Positions 32,041 through 42,213 of a stretch of 64,000 nucleotides of DNA are shown piece after piece. The translations under genes were made by a program, and so were the position numbers. The DNA lies in assembly GCA_018806985.1 (NCBI GenBank), contig JADANN010000268.1, forward strand, positions 248,001 through 312,000, written 5' to 3'. The stretch is from Angiostrongylus vasorum. Lineage: Eukaryota > Nematoda > Chromadorea > Rhabditida > Metastrongylidae. The notes beneath the pieces are model-generated. The model made no database searches. It was not told the DNA's origin and worked only from the letters and a program-made list of their open reading frames with translations. Numbering within the stretch: position 1 is the stretch's first letter; each line of letters starts with the position of its first letter.

Positions 32041-33259
32041 TTTTATTTGGAACTCATCCAGATAAAAATATCCGTGTTAGTAGAGCTCTACCGATTCATA
32101 AGAAGGTTCAGCGAAACTACTGAGACACTTTTTTTCTATCGTGTACTGAAGAAAAAACGCCTTATGACAGAAAAGAATCTGTACACATTTCTTTCCATAT
32201 CTATACGATTTGCCGAAGCTACTTGCCTTCTCCAATTTTCGATAGCAGTTCTCAGCAAGTGTTTGTGAACTTCTTGAGAATAATATGTTTCTGTTTTTGT
32301 CATTCTAGTTGGAAACGTTCATTTAGTTCGCTCTTCAGTGATCGTTGAGACAACATACAACAAGTAAAGCCAGTCATCCTCTTCAGTTTCTGGACTGGCC
32401 GCCACATCTCTTTACATTTTCAAAACCACGAAGATCATTCGGTAGCACTTGTAAACCTATTTTGACACTTGGCCGAGGTCGTTCCGCTGGATTGACTGTT
32501 CTTAAGCGGCGTGTCATCGCATTGCGCTAATCTGTTTATTGTGTTACGACAAAACAAACAAAGTAAACGGATATTTCTATCATACTTCAGTAGTTAATCA
32601 TGCACCACTATGCGAGACTTTGAATCGTTTTTATTTGTTTTGGTCCAATCTATTGTGCTTCCTGACTTTACATTCGAATAGGAGTTCGGTGATGGTGAGA
32701 TCTCGCACGAGATCAAGTTGCTTCTTCTATTTATTCTCTTCTTTCTCGCTCATTCTCTCCAGTATTCCTCTCCTGAAATTGTGCATTTATTAGACCAAAT
32801 TCGACATTGATTTATTACGGTAATAACATCATCAAAAACGAAAAGGCATTGATTTATTGACCACTACGTCTACCGTATACGCTGGGCAGGACGCCAAATC
32901 CATTAGATTAAGGTCAAATCCATCAAATCTCCACCAATTCACTCATGTTATCGTATAATAACATTATCGAATAGTTTTGCGGTTTCTCTGGTTTGCTAAG
33001 AAGAAGTATGGTGCTTCAATTCAAGCATGTTTACAAACTGTTGATGATTTCTTCTTAGTGACGCCAGTGTCGCTACGTGATAAAGTGAAATCATTCAAAA
33101 AACCCAACGTTACTTTTGTCACCTTTCTCTATTTTGTCACGAGAAAAAAAGGATGACTTGTGAGTTATATTGATCGGTTGTGGGGTTATCCGGTTTTGCA
33201 TGACGTCACCACTTATTTATTTACCTACAACCACCCTAGCATAACTCTTCACATCATAC
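32041..33259. other. No recognised feature
   Basis: AT-rich sequence. Frames at 32047-32268, 32345-32530 and 32539-32793 lack motifs and splice context. Confidence 0.45.
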
Positions 33260-33612
33260 CGTGATCTCAGCACTTCTTTCATTCGGTTTGTCATTCGCAT
33301 TCGTCATACACGACTATCCTCGGATTTGCCCGTGAGTTCGACCGGCAACTGAGAACCTTGTCTTGTTCATGAATGTCGTCCTTGAATGCTGCTCGAGTTG
33401 GTTCACATAGAAATCTTGTGATACCTCTTAACGACGAGTAATCGCCTGCCATTGTGGATCGGAGGAAGCCTTTCCAGGGTTGCCGACTTTGTCATTCTGG
33501 AGCGATGGTTGCTTAGTAGTCTCGGAGCCGATTCGAACCGCCGACCATGCGTGTGTTATCCCACAGTACCACTTACCACTGCGCTTTTCGTGCCTCGACG
33601 TCACTGTTGGCG
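33260..33612 (-). repeat. SINE-E copy
   Basis: Body at the left (GTGATCTCAGCACTTCTTTC, CATGAATGTCGTCCTTGAAT, TGCTCGAGTTGG), then the head in reverse (GAGCCGATTCGAACCGCCGA and CCACTTACCACTGCGC, the reverse of the B and A boxes). Confidence 0.65.
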
Positions 33613-34439
33613 AATTGAAAACGACTCGACGACAATCCGGATCGCTTTCGATGATCATCTGATCGTTGAAAACAGGTGAATGTAGTGAATGTGTCATCAG
33701 AACAACAGCAACTTAGCACTCTTATTCGACTACGATCGTCCCGACTGACACCACAAACAGAAATGATCGATCATCGTGACTTCATGATCGACCCCACCCC
33801 TTCACTACACGCACACATTCATCACTTTTTCGTCTCTTTGTTGTCTCTTCTTTCCATATTTTCGTTTCTTCTTTCTTTTACTATTGAGCAACGTGCTAAA
33901 ATTACTCTCGAGAAATCTATTTATGCGCCTGTTCGAGATGAAGCATGAAAACATTAGTAGTTAATTAGCTCAGTCTAGACAAGTGGATTCCTATCTTCAA
34001 TTGATTCGTAAGGATGAAACAGCAGTTCATTTCATTCCATTCCATTCATCCCTTTCGTTTCTTCCGCTATTAATTGTTTGTGATCTACTGCTGGTTGTTC
34101 ACAGTTAGCCCGCTTAGTAGCAATGATTCGAGAAAGTTCCCAAAATAGTCATAAGCTGTGTACAGTGGCTTTCGAAGAGTTTGAAGCGTTTTTATAGAGA
34201 ACGGCCATTTTTTTCTGCGTTGTCTGAAGTCGTTTCGATCAGTGTTCGATAATATTTGAAGCTGATTTCTAGCTGATTCATTCAAGCAAATATTATCGTG
34301 AAGTTTGTCGTCCTAGACATTTGCCATTCAGCCATAAGCGCACCTACATTTGATATCGGGCACGGCCAGAATAGAAATCTCGCCAAGATATAACTTTTTA
34401 CTTACTGCCCATTATTCTTTATGGCAAGGTATTATGTGA
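33613..34439. other. No recognised feature
   Basis: Includes an orphan frame at 33676-33948 with a hydrophobic patch (SLLSLLSIFSFLLSF) but no splice or family support. Confidence 0.4.
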
Positions 34440-34622
34440 TATAGAATCGCAATGCTACTGAGACATTTGCAAAACCTAGACTCCAGGCCAGGTTCGAATC
34501 CGCGACTACTCTTTCCGAAGTCTCACGTGTTACCATCTGCAAAACTCAGACCTTAGGCCACATTCGAACCCCCCAATTACCCTTTCCGGGGGCTCACGTG
34601 TTACCTTGTGCACCACCGAAAC
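34440..34622 (-). repeat. SINE-C unit, internally duplicated
   Basis: It contains two related blocks, TTTGCAAAACCTAGACTCCA ... GGTTCGAATCC and TCTGCAAAACTCAGACCTTA ... CATTCGAACCCCCC, each followed by CTTTCCGGGGGCTCACGTG-like sequence. The order corresponds to the antisense of the unit at 18431. Confidence 0.6.
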
Positions 34623-36285
34623 CCTGGTTTGTCTTCCTGTCGGCCAGTTTTTTTTTCCTATTTTTCCAAATTTTTTTTATCCCAACGATGTCATCAGTAG
34701 TCACCTGTCAATGGAAACAAAGGAAATCTTCTCAACGATCTCGGCGACCTCACTGACCTCAACAGATGACCCATGCGGACGGACCATCATGTCATATTGA
34801 CTTAGCTCTTTTATACAGTACAATTGAAACTGCAAATTCTTCGTATGTTCTTCATTTATCAAGAAACGTACTAAAAACAAGGCGAAAAAATCGAAGCAAA
34901 GCTATACGAACAGAAAGTGAACCATTAACGTCAGCAGTCACCATATCGTGATCGTAGAAATTTTCGGTATCTATAGGCATAGTTCCATAGATGTTTTATT
35001 AAGGAATTAGAAATCGCGTTGAAGAAAAGGTGGGACGTGAAAAAAGCCAAGTGTAGGTGGTGTTTCGTCCATGACGTATCGTTGTTCTGATTGAACACAG
35101 TCTGATAGCAGACATCGTACTGACTCGGCACCTCCATAGTGTTTTTGTCGTCGTAGCAGGTGACTCATGACGTTTTCTGGGTCGATTCAGGGATTTCGCT
35201 TTCTTTTTCATTTCCTAAAGAAAGACGTTGTTTGTTGTTGTCTTGTGAGAATTGCGAGAAGCATAGTCATGACTACTCTACTCTTTTTCTTTAAATACTT
35301 CCATGTTAATGACTTTGTTGCTGTAAGTCACCTGAAAAAGGAAGTGAAGAAGAGCCTCTGTAATTGAGTATCTCATGCAGACATTTGCAAAATCTTCTCT
35401 TGTCCTGTCAAGAAATACGGAGGGGTTCATTGGTCCTGGTTTATTCGAGGGATAGGAAGAGGATCGCAATTTTAAACGAGTTTTTTTGCGAGGCGCTTTA
35501 TTTCTACTTCCTTCCTTGCTACCCAGAAGATAGTGATGAGTAGCTCATCAGGCTCTGCAATAATGCAATAGATTTCTCTTAGCTGTGTTTCCGGATGGAA
35601 ATGTGGAACTTTTCAATTTGGAAGATCCTGCTTGAATTTTGAGCTGACGAAAAGACGAACCATCTTTCTGTTTCAGTCTGCTTTCTTAATGGTGGAGTGC
35701 TTTAGGGAAAAGAGTAAGGTCTCAAAGGGATTCGATATGCATTGTACTCTATTCATAGTACCGTAAAAATGGTGGAAATGCCAACTTAGCCTACGCAGTG
35801 ACAAGCGGGACTGTGTCAAGTCAGTGTAAAGTCACTCAATAGTCAATAGTTTTTGGTCAAAACAATATTCTCCCAGACCACCCCGAAGATCACTTAATGA
35901 TCCCAAGAGAGTGAAATGGGGAAAGGACATGGTTTGCGTGAGGTGTGAACTCGAACCATTGACCACACCTTTAACCACTACTCCATAGGCGATTTACTAA
36001 AAAAGAGTAAGCAAAGGTGATTGTCAATTTTAACAAGAACAACTGATGTTTTCGATTATATTGAGAACGTGTTGTATGTGAATACTCCTCGGCCAGCTGT
36101 CGATGAATGGTGACATTCGAAAAAGAAAAAAAGAACAAAAACATTAAGAAAATCTCAGCAGTGATTCACATTCCACTTCAGCCGGCGTGTTGACGATGCC
36201 GACCCTCTAGAGAATCAAATACATTTGGTCATTTCCAGGTTGTTGCCGTCCTAGTGAAATTATTGTTGCTCCTTTTTTTTTTTGG
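34623..36285. other. 1.7-kb stretch without recognised features
   Basis: Orphan frames at 34606-34800, 34931-35137 (-) and 35167-35367 show no motif. The sequence is AT-rich with some mixed parts. Confidence 0.4.
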
Positions 36286-36685
36286 TTCATTCAGTTGAAC
36301 CGTCTGTCTTCACATGCTGTGCCGATACTAGCACTTGTTTCTTCGCCTCGTGTCCTTACATCACCGCCACTTCCGAAAGACCGGATTTCCATTTCAATTG
36401 GCTACTGCTTGATGATTTCAGTCCTTTTTATGAATGTCGATGTATCGTGAGCGAGTTGTTTCTTCCTGGAATCCTGAATAACTCTACTACAGCGTTCTCA
36501 GTTATTCACCACAGGAATTCATCGGTGCTTACTAATTGGAGGGAACTTTCTGAGATAAATCCTGTACCATTTTTCCGATCATGGAGAGGTGGAAAGCTTG
36601 ATTGGGGCAGAACGAAGTCGAACCGGCGACCATGTATATATTGCATGGCATCACTATCCATTGCGCTTCACGATCCCATAATGAA
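36286..36685 (-). repeat. SINE-E copy
   Basis: Body first (CCGTCTGTCTTCACATGCTG, a CTACTGCTTGATGATTTCAG segment, TGAATGTCGATGTATCGTGA), then the reversed head with GAAGTCGAACCGGCGACCAT and CACTATCCATTGCGC. Confidence 0.65.
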
Positions 36686-37046
36686 ATTGTAACATCTCTA
36701 ATCCACCTATATATTAATTTGCTGACTACAGTATTGGATCAAATAGAATACTGCCGCCACTTTTCCAAATCATTCTACCCAGATTCGTTTTAAAAAAATG
36801 AACGAAGCATCGGCTATTTTGGGGTAAAATTTTTTGATATTTTACTTCAACCGTGCTAACAGTCGGGCAAAACAGTTGTGAACAGTCAAGGAAATCCCGT
36901 CTTAAATAACCGTCTTCAATTGTTTCTATTCCTTATTCGCTCATAGGTTTTTTAGAGACTTCCAAAGTATTGGGCGAAAAGTCGAAGTGAGTTGTTATCG
37001 ATTTCTGTAGTTATGCCTGCTTTCGTTTTTCTTTTGCTTTTCTTTC
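36686..37046. other. No recognised feature
   Basis: AT-rich spacer between a SINE-E and a SINE-B copy. Confidence 0.5.
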
Positions 37047-37318
37047 GTGGCGCGTGTGGCGCAGTGGTCGGAGGCCCCATGCAACACACACCTAAAATTG
37101 ATCTTCGCGCCCATGGCCCAGCAAGCCTTCCATCCCTCCGGGGCCGGCAAATTGGTACGTTGTTCTGGGATGATAGCAGCGCTGGCTCGATACATCGGTA
37201 GACTATCGTGGGTCATTGTGAAGGCCAGATCAATCACCTCCAAACGATACTTAATGAAGTCGAATGCATGGCGCATCACTCAGGGATTGATCAACGCCGC
37301 GAACTTTATCCTTTATTT
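37047..37318 (+). repeat. SINE-B copy, full length
   Basis: A good reference copy. The head GGCGCGTGTGGCGCAGTGGT carries the A box, and AAAATTGATCTTCGCGCCCA the decayed B box. The body has GGGGCCGGCAAATTGGTACG and GCTCGATACATCGGTAGAC, and the tail GATTGATCAACGCCGCGAAC. Confidence 0.88.
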
Positions 37319-38168
37319 ATTCTTTATGACTGCTTTTTAATCGATTGTGATCGACATAATTGGCTAAGAACATAATCAGTGCAAATTGCCCTTGTTCATT
37401 TGTATTTTTACATCAGTAATGCGATGTCATACTATTATCATTAATAATTGGTTTTATTTACAAGCAAGCGTGCCAATCAATATTCGTAGTTCTGTAATAA
37501 AAACTATGTCTGATCTCATCCTTCCGTCAATCAATAACTGCCTTCTAGCTGAAAAATTTATGTATAGATAACCGATGCTTATTGATCGATTTGCTGCAAT
37601 GCTAACCACCAGTACTGATTGATTTTGTGATATTTTTGCCGGAGTTATTACTGCCTACAAGCTCTCATCAACCACCAGGATCACCTCACATTCACTACCG
37701 TAATCGGACTGGCTCAGTTTCATGTTCTCTATGCCTATCGTGTGTGTCTCTCTCCGCCTGTGTAATCACTGAAAATGCCATAAACATTCTATTAGTAGGG
37801 TCTCATCGATCCTTTTGTCTTTGAAATCGAAGTTGTTGTCAGTCAGAAAAAACCGCAATAGAACTACTGTAGTATTTTCATAGTGTAGTTTAGTAAATTT
37901 ATTAGTTATTTGTGTTTTTAAAGTCTTAATAGCTGTATTATTTTTCAAAAGATCATGAAACGCTTATCACTGCCACCGTCACCTGGTTTGTTGCCGTCGC
38001 CTTATCAGGCCATCGTGTAAATGAGCGACACCAGTCAGCGCCATTACATTAGATCATCCTAGTCGGTGATATTGTTTTTTTATCATTTTTTCTCATTCTA
38101 TTCATACTTTTCAGGCTTTAGTAGTAAATTACACCTTTTAGCAGTATAGACATGTCATTCCTTCCAAC
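37319..38168. other. No recognised feature
   Basis: AT-rich sequence. A frame at 37627-37824 has no motif. Confidence 0.45.
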
Positions 38169-38545
38169 GATTTACCGCCTCATCGTGGCTAGGAGTTCTT
38201 GGGTGTCGGGTTCCGATGTAGAGCATGGGATTCACCACCCTGGCAGGGTCTCCCAAGCTGAGAATGAGTCCGGCGTTTCCATCAGGAAGCCTAACTAAGA
38301 GTATACCAATACCAGAGGATCCACCACCGTCCTGGTATCAAAGTCGCATGGTGGCAAATCTCCCTCTGATCCACAAGGGCTGCGACTGCATGTGGTGGTG
38401 AAGACCTGGGGCAGACTTTGGCCAGGCTGACCTCGGGATACCTGAGAACCAAAATGGCTTAACCAGCAAATCTCCAAAAAATGGAAATTGTGCTGGGGCC
38501 CACACAACCAGTGAGGACGGGGCATTGAAGTATCAAGTAAGTAAT
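38169..38545 (+). repeat. SINE-A copy, full length
   Basis: The head GATTTACCGCCTCATCGTGG is followed by the TGTCGGGTTCCGATGTAGAG, GGCAGGGTCTCCCAAGCTGA, GGATCCACCACCGTCCTGGT and TCCCTCTGATCCACAAGGGC blocks. The tail ATTGAAGTATCAAGTAAGTA resembles the RTE2 end. Confidence 0.88.
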
Positions 38546-39059
38546 ACATGCCATTCGGATGTATAGTTTCTACAACTCTATAAATTCGTACTAGTAAACT
38601 CGATAGATCGGGACTTCTTTGAGGCTATCAACGATGGTCTTTAAGTCAGTCTGGATTTTTAGGTTATTTTTCCGTAGGTTCTTAGGACATTTCTAGTATT
38701 CTTGTATTGTTTGTGTAATGAGACCTTGACATAACTCACAAACATCTAGTCATTTGTTCAAGGCCGTAGTTTGACCAGTACTTCTGCCGCCTAGGCTAAT
38801 TCATCATGTTCACCATCTGTAAGAGTTGAAACATTGACTTTTCCACCGACTAATCTTTACTTTATGTTGGAAACCCGCCATATAAAAGGTGAGCTGAGGT
38901 CGGCAGATTGTACCGATTCGCTCATACAAAAAAATTTATAAGGATTTATGATCTATGAGGATCTATTATATAGTCTGGGCTTGGTTCTCGCCGATGGAAT
39001 CAAGTAACTGGATAGCTGATTGAAAGTGATTGGAGATTACCCGTAACGAATAGAAAAAA
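38546..39059. other. No recognised feature
   Basis: AT-rich spacer. No coding block or repeat was recognised. Confidence 0.5.
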
Positions 39060-39230
39060 GGATAAAACTCTCGGCGTTGATCAATTCCTGAGGGATGAGC
39101 TATGCATTAGACTTCATTGAGCATGGTTTGGAGGTGACTGAATGCAAATCTGGCCTTTATCCTTTAATGACTCGTGGTGGCCTACCGATGTATCAAGCCA
39201 GTGCTGCTACCCTCCCAGACTGTCACCCGT
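39060..39230 (-). repeat. SINE-B copy lacking its head
   Basis: Tail (AAACTCTCGGCGTTGATCAA) and body (GCAAATCTGGCCTTTATCCT, CCGATGTATCAAGCCAGTGC) in reverse orientation. It stops at TACCCTCCCAGAC, so the promoter-bearing head is absent. Confidence 0.8.
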
Positions 39231-40084
39231 AACGAATAGTTCTTACTAATATCTTGGGAGAGCATGAAAAACTAGCTCTGCGTATTCTGTCCGGACAAGA
39301 AAAAACCTTCAGAGTATGAGTAAATAACCTGTTGCCGTCTACCCGTAGTGAGGTTTCACCATCTGTAATACCTGTTCTTCGAATGTGGTCATTAGGTTCG
39401 ATTCGGGCGGCACACCCATAGAGTATGCCATTAATGTCCGCTATGCTCTATGCACGCCTAAGTGGGTGTTAGAGTTCATACCATAGAGGGAAAGACACAA
39501 AAGTCATCCTAGTTTTCGAATGAAGTTCTTTGGTTTTTCTACTTTTCTAGTCCCGTAAGTACCTCATTAAGTTCTGTCAGTTGGGTGCTGGGTGGACGTA
39601 CGCGTTGTTCGTCGAGTTAACTAGGTGGAAGCGATTTTGAACCGAACCAATTCTCATGTATTTCGTATTCAATAGGGTTTTATTGGAAGCTTTTGAATGA
39701 ATCAATGGCATACGAAATTGAATTTGTATACACACCTGCACGTGAATGTATGCAGATGAAAGTGGAAGGCAATCCATTGCTTCCATTTGGAAAGGAATCC
39801 TATATCCTCTGTATCCAGCTGCAGCTCAGGACAAGTACACGATCTCCATCCTCCTGGGGCTTTGTCATGGAGCTCCTCTACTAACCGAATCCATATCAAT
39901 CAGAGACCACTATGCTCTCTTCTTCCATACTTTCGAAAATTGTAATTGTATTCATGATGAGTGTAAAATCTCTAAAGTTACCGATTGTTCTCGGACGTAC
40001 TTTATCATTAATTTTATGAATGCTACACTGGAGCTCTATGCTGTGCTTTTTTTCGATGATTTCATTTTTTACATTATTGAAAAA
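39231..40084. other. Unassigned; orphan frames
   Basis: Overlapping frames at 39577-39899 (-) and 39746-40090 (+; contains YPLYPAAAQDKYTI) have no recognisable family or splice sites. A decayed gene is possible. Confidence 0.25.
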
Positions 40085-40373
40085 GGATAAAAAAGAGTAA
40101 AGCTATCGGCGTTGATCAATCCTTGGGGATGCGCCATGCGTTCGAGTTCATTAAGCATCGCTTGGAAGTGATTGAATGCATATCTGGCCTTTACAATCAC
40201 TGACACGCCTTGGCCTACCGATGTATCGAAACAGTGCTGCTATCCTCCCAGACAAGTCTGGTACCAATTTGCCGACCTCGGAGGGATGGAGGGGTTGGTG
40301 GGCTAGGTGCGAGGGAGTCGATCCCATGTGTATTGCAGGGCGCCTCCGACCACTGCGCCACACGCGCCCACTG
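40085..40373 (-). repeat. SINE-B copy, full length
   Basis: Reverse copy. Tail AAAGCTATCGGCGTTGATCA, body CCGATGTATCGAAACAGTGC and CAGACAAGTCTGGTACCAAT, head GTCGATCCCATGTGTATTGC through CGACCACTGCGCCACACGCG. Confidence 0.88.
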
Positions 40374-40429
40374 AAAAAGGGAAAGTGCTACGCAGTTATT
40401 TTAACCTTTTTATTTACTGCCTACTCTTT

Positions 40430-40885
40430 TTAATGGCAGGGTATATTGCGAAATATAACTTCAACGAAGCTGAGATATTTGCAAAACTCTGGACTGCAGG
40501 TGCCTGTGGTGGGGAACGAAATGTGCTATTGTCCTTTCCGGGGAGTAACGCGCTCACCACCACACCATGCGTGTCCTTCGTTTCGCCCGTCTCTCAGCTA
40601 GTTCTATCGATCTTTGCCATCAGCAATCACCCGGCAACGGGATTGATCTGGAGAGAAACTGGGTTCAATGCCGATTTGGGCTCCTCAGATCAATCCCGTT
40701 GACGGGTCATTGCTGATGGTAAAAGATCGATAGAACTAGCTGAGAGACAGGCGAAACGAAGGACCCGCATGGTGTGGTGGTGAACGCGTTACTCCCCGGA
40801 AAGGACAATAGCGCGTTCGTTCCTCACCATAGGCACCTGCGGTCCAGAGTTTTGCAAATATCTCAGCTTCGTTGAAGCTATGCAG
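40430..40885. repeat. SINE-C inverted pair forming a long perfect-type hairpin
   Basis: The left arm (about 40455-40660) is mirrored by the right arm (about 40680-40880). Examples are TTTGCAAAACTCTGGACTGC against GGTCCAGAGTTTTGCAAATA, and CAGCTAGTTCTATCGATCTT against GATCGATAGAACTAGCTGAG. Arms of about 200 bases are separated by about 20. Each arm contains the pol III-like blocks (GCATGGTGTGGTGGTGAACG on the right arm), facing opposite directions. Confidence 0.88.
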
Positions 40886-41595
40886 TTAGTTGCCCCGCTT
40901 CTGGAAGTACCAATACTAGAACATCGATACCTATGGTTTGTATTGTACTTAGTCCCTTCAGTGTAAATAACAATTTAGCCATTTTTTCTTTGAAAATACT
41001 GTGAAGGAGCTGCTGAAATCAAAGGCATTCATTTTGCACTTGGATGAAACTGTCTCATTTCATAACACGGTAACTAATCGATAAACATTCCAAACAATTG
41101 GTAGTTGATTACATAAAACTAGTTCGAAAAAAAAAAAGATTTCTAGAGGTAGCGAAACGAAATACTACTTCGTTAAACGTAGTATTTGTTATCGTTGCGT
41201 CGTAGTAATTTGCATAGTTTTAAATCCTGATTCCGACTAGAACCATTCGCAAAGCCCACGATTATCGATTAGTGGACGATAAATATATGTTAAGTAATCG
41301 ATAAGTCGTGATCGTGCTAGTCTTGATGTTTGGTTTTCTGCAAAGATTTTATTGCCTTGTGGGACCACAGCGCGTCATCTCTCTATCTTTTTCCTCTATT
41401 GAGTTGATGTGATGCTTCGCCTGTGTTACTCTGTTTTTAATCTCGTTGAAAGCATTCAGTGAAGGAGAATCTCCACACTAGACAATCAAAGCAAGAATTT
41501 CGTGAAATTATAAATACTTTAGAGCTTTAGTGGATGCTTCTTTTGTTTCTTCGGCATAACCTTGTATTGAATCCGGTTCAGCATCGGTCAGCGAT
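40886..41595. other. No recognised feature
   Basis: AT-rich sequence with repeated ATCGAT/TAATCG motifs and no coding block. Confidence 0.45.
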
Positions 41596-41795
41596 CCTTT
41601 AAAAGCTACTTGTACCAGTTGCAATTCATCGTTAACCGTCGAATGACTCCAACAAGCAGTAGACATGATTTAAAGATTCCACTCTTTCTGGATCTGTCCA
41701 GTGCTGTCCAATGAGTTCCGTTTCTCGAGCTACTGGAAAACCGTCGTACACCTTTTCTATGATGCCCACCTGGTCTTTACTCTTTCGCAGACGAA
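41596..41795 (-). mobile_element. Decayed RTE C-terminal fragment
   Basis: On the minus strand, THWTALDRSRKSG and a VIRRLT block line up with THWATLARDRGKMEG and RVTRRST of the 23.4 kb RTE1. The nucleotide block ATCGTTAACCGTCGAATGAC resembles the RTE1 end (GATCGTCGAGTGACTC). It is an older or related subfamily. Confidence 0.45.
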
Positions 41796-42200
41796 GCAGT
41801 CATAAGTTAATTGTCCTGTCCTTTCATGGTAATGGTTGAAGTTATCTCTTAGAGGTGCACCGTCGCAAACCATCTATTATGAACTATCCGGTCGCTTCAG
41901 GGAACAGGCGGAATCTACTGCCTTATCCCACCTAGGTCTCAGAGAAATGACAGGTCTCTTACGATCCGAGTTTATCCCATCCCTTTGAAGAAGAGCCCCA
42001 CAAGCTCATAACCGGTTCAAAACCCCACATTTGAGGATGATCCTTGAAGAAGCAAAAGAAAACAAAAGCCCATTTTCACCTCTTTTGCAAGTTGATCGGA
42101 TCTTATTTCTGTGAACGAGTAGGATAACTTCACTGTTAAGCGTTTCGCGTGATTTTAAATCAATAAAAGTCGATTATTGCTTCTTATTGATAGTCATTTT
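41796..42200. other. Upstream region of the membrane-protein gene
   Basis: No repeat or coding block. No TATA box was convincing. The interval ends in the pyrimidine-rich GATAGTCATTTTAG acceptor. Confidence 0.4.
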
Positions 42201-42202
42201 AG
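42201..42202 (+). promoter_or_regulatory. Predicted trans-splice (spliced-leader) acceptor
   Basis: TAGTCATTTTAG lies 11 bases before the start codon at 42214. It could alternatively be the end of an ordinary 5' UTR intron. Confidence 0.55.
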
Positions 42203-42213
42203 GGAAGATAATC

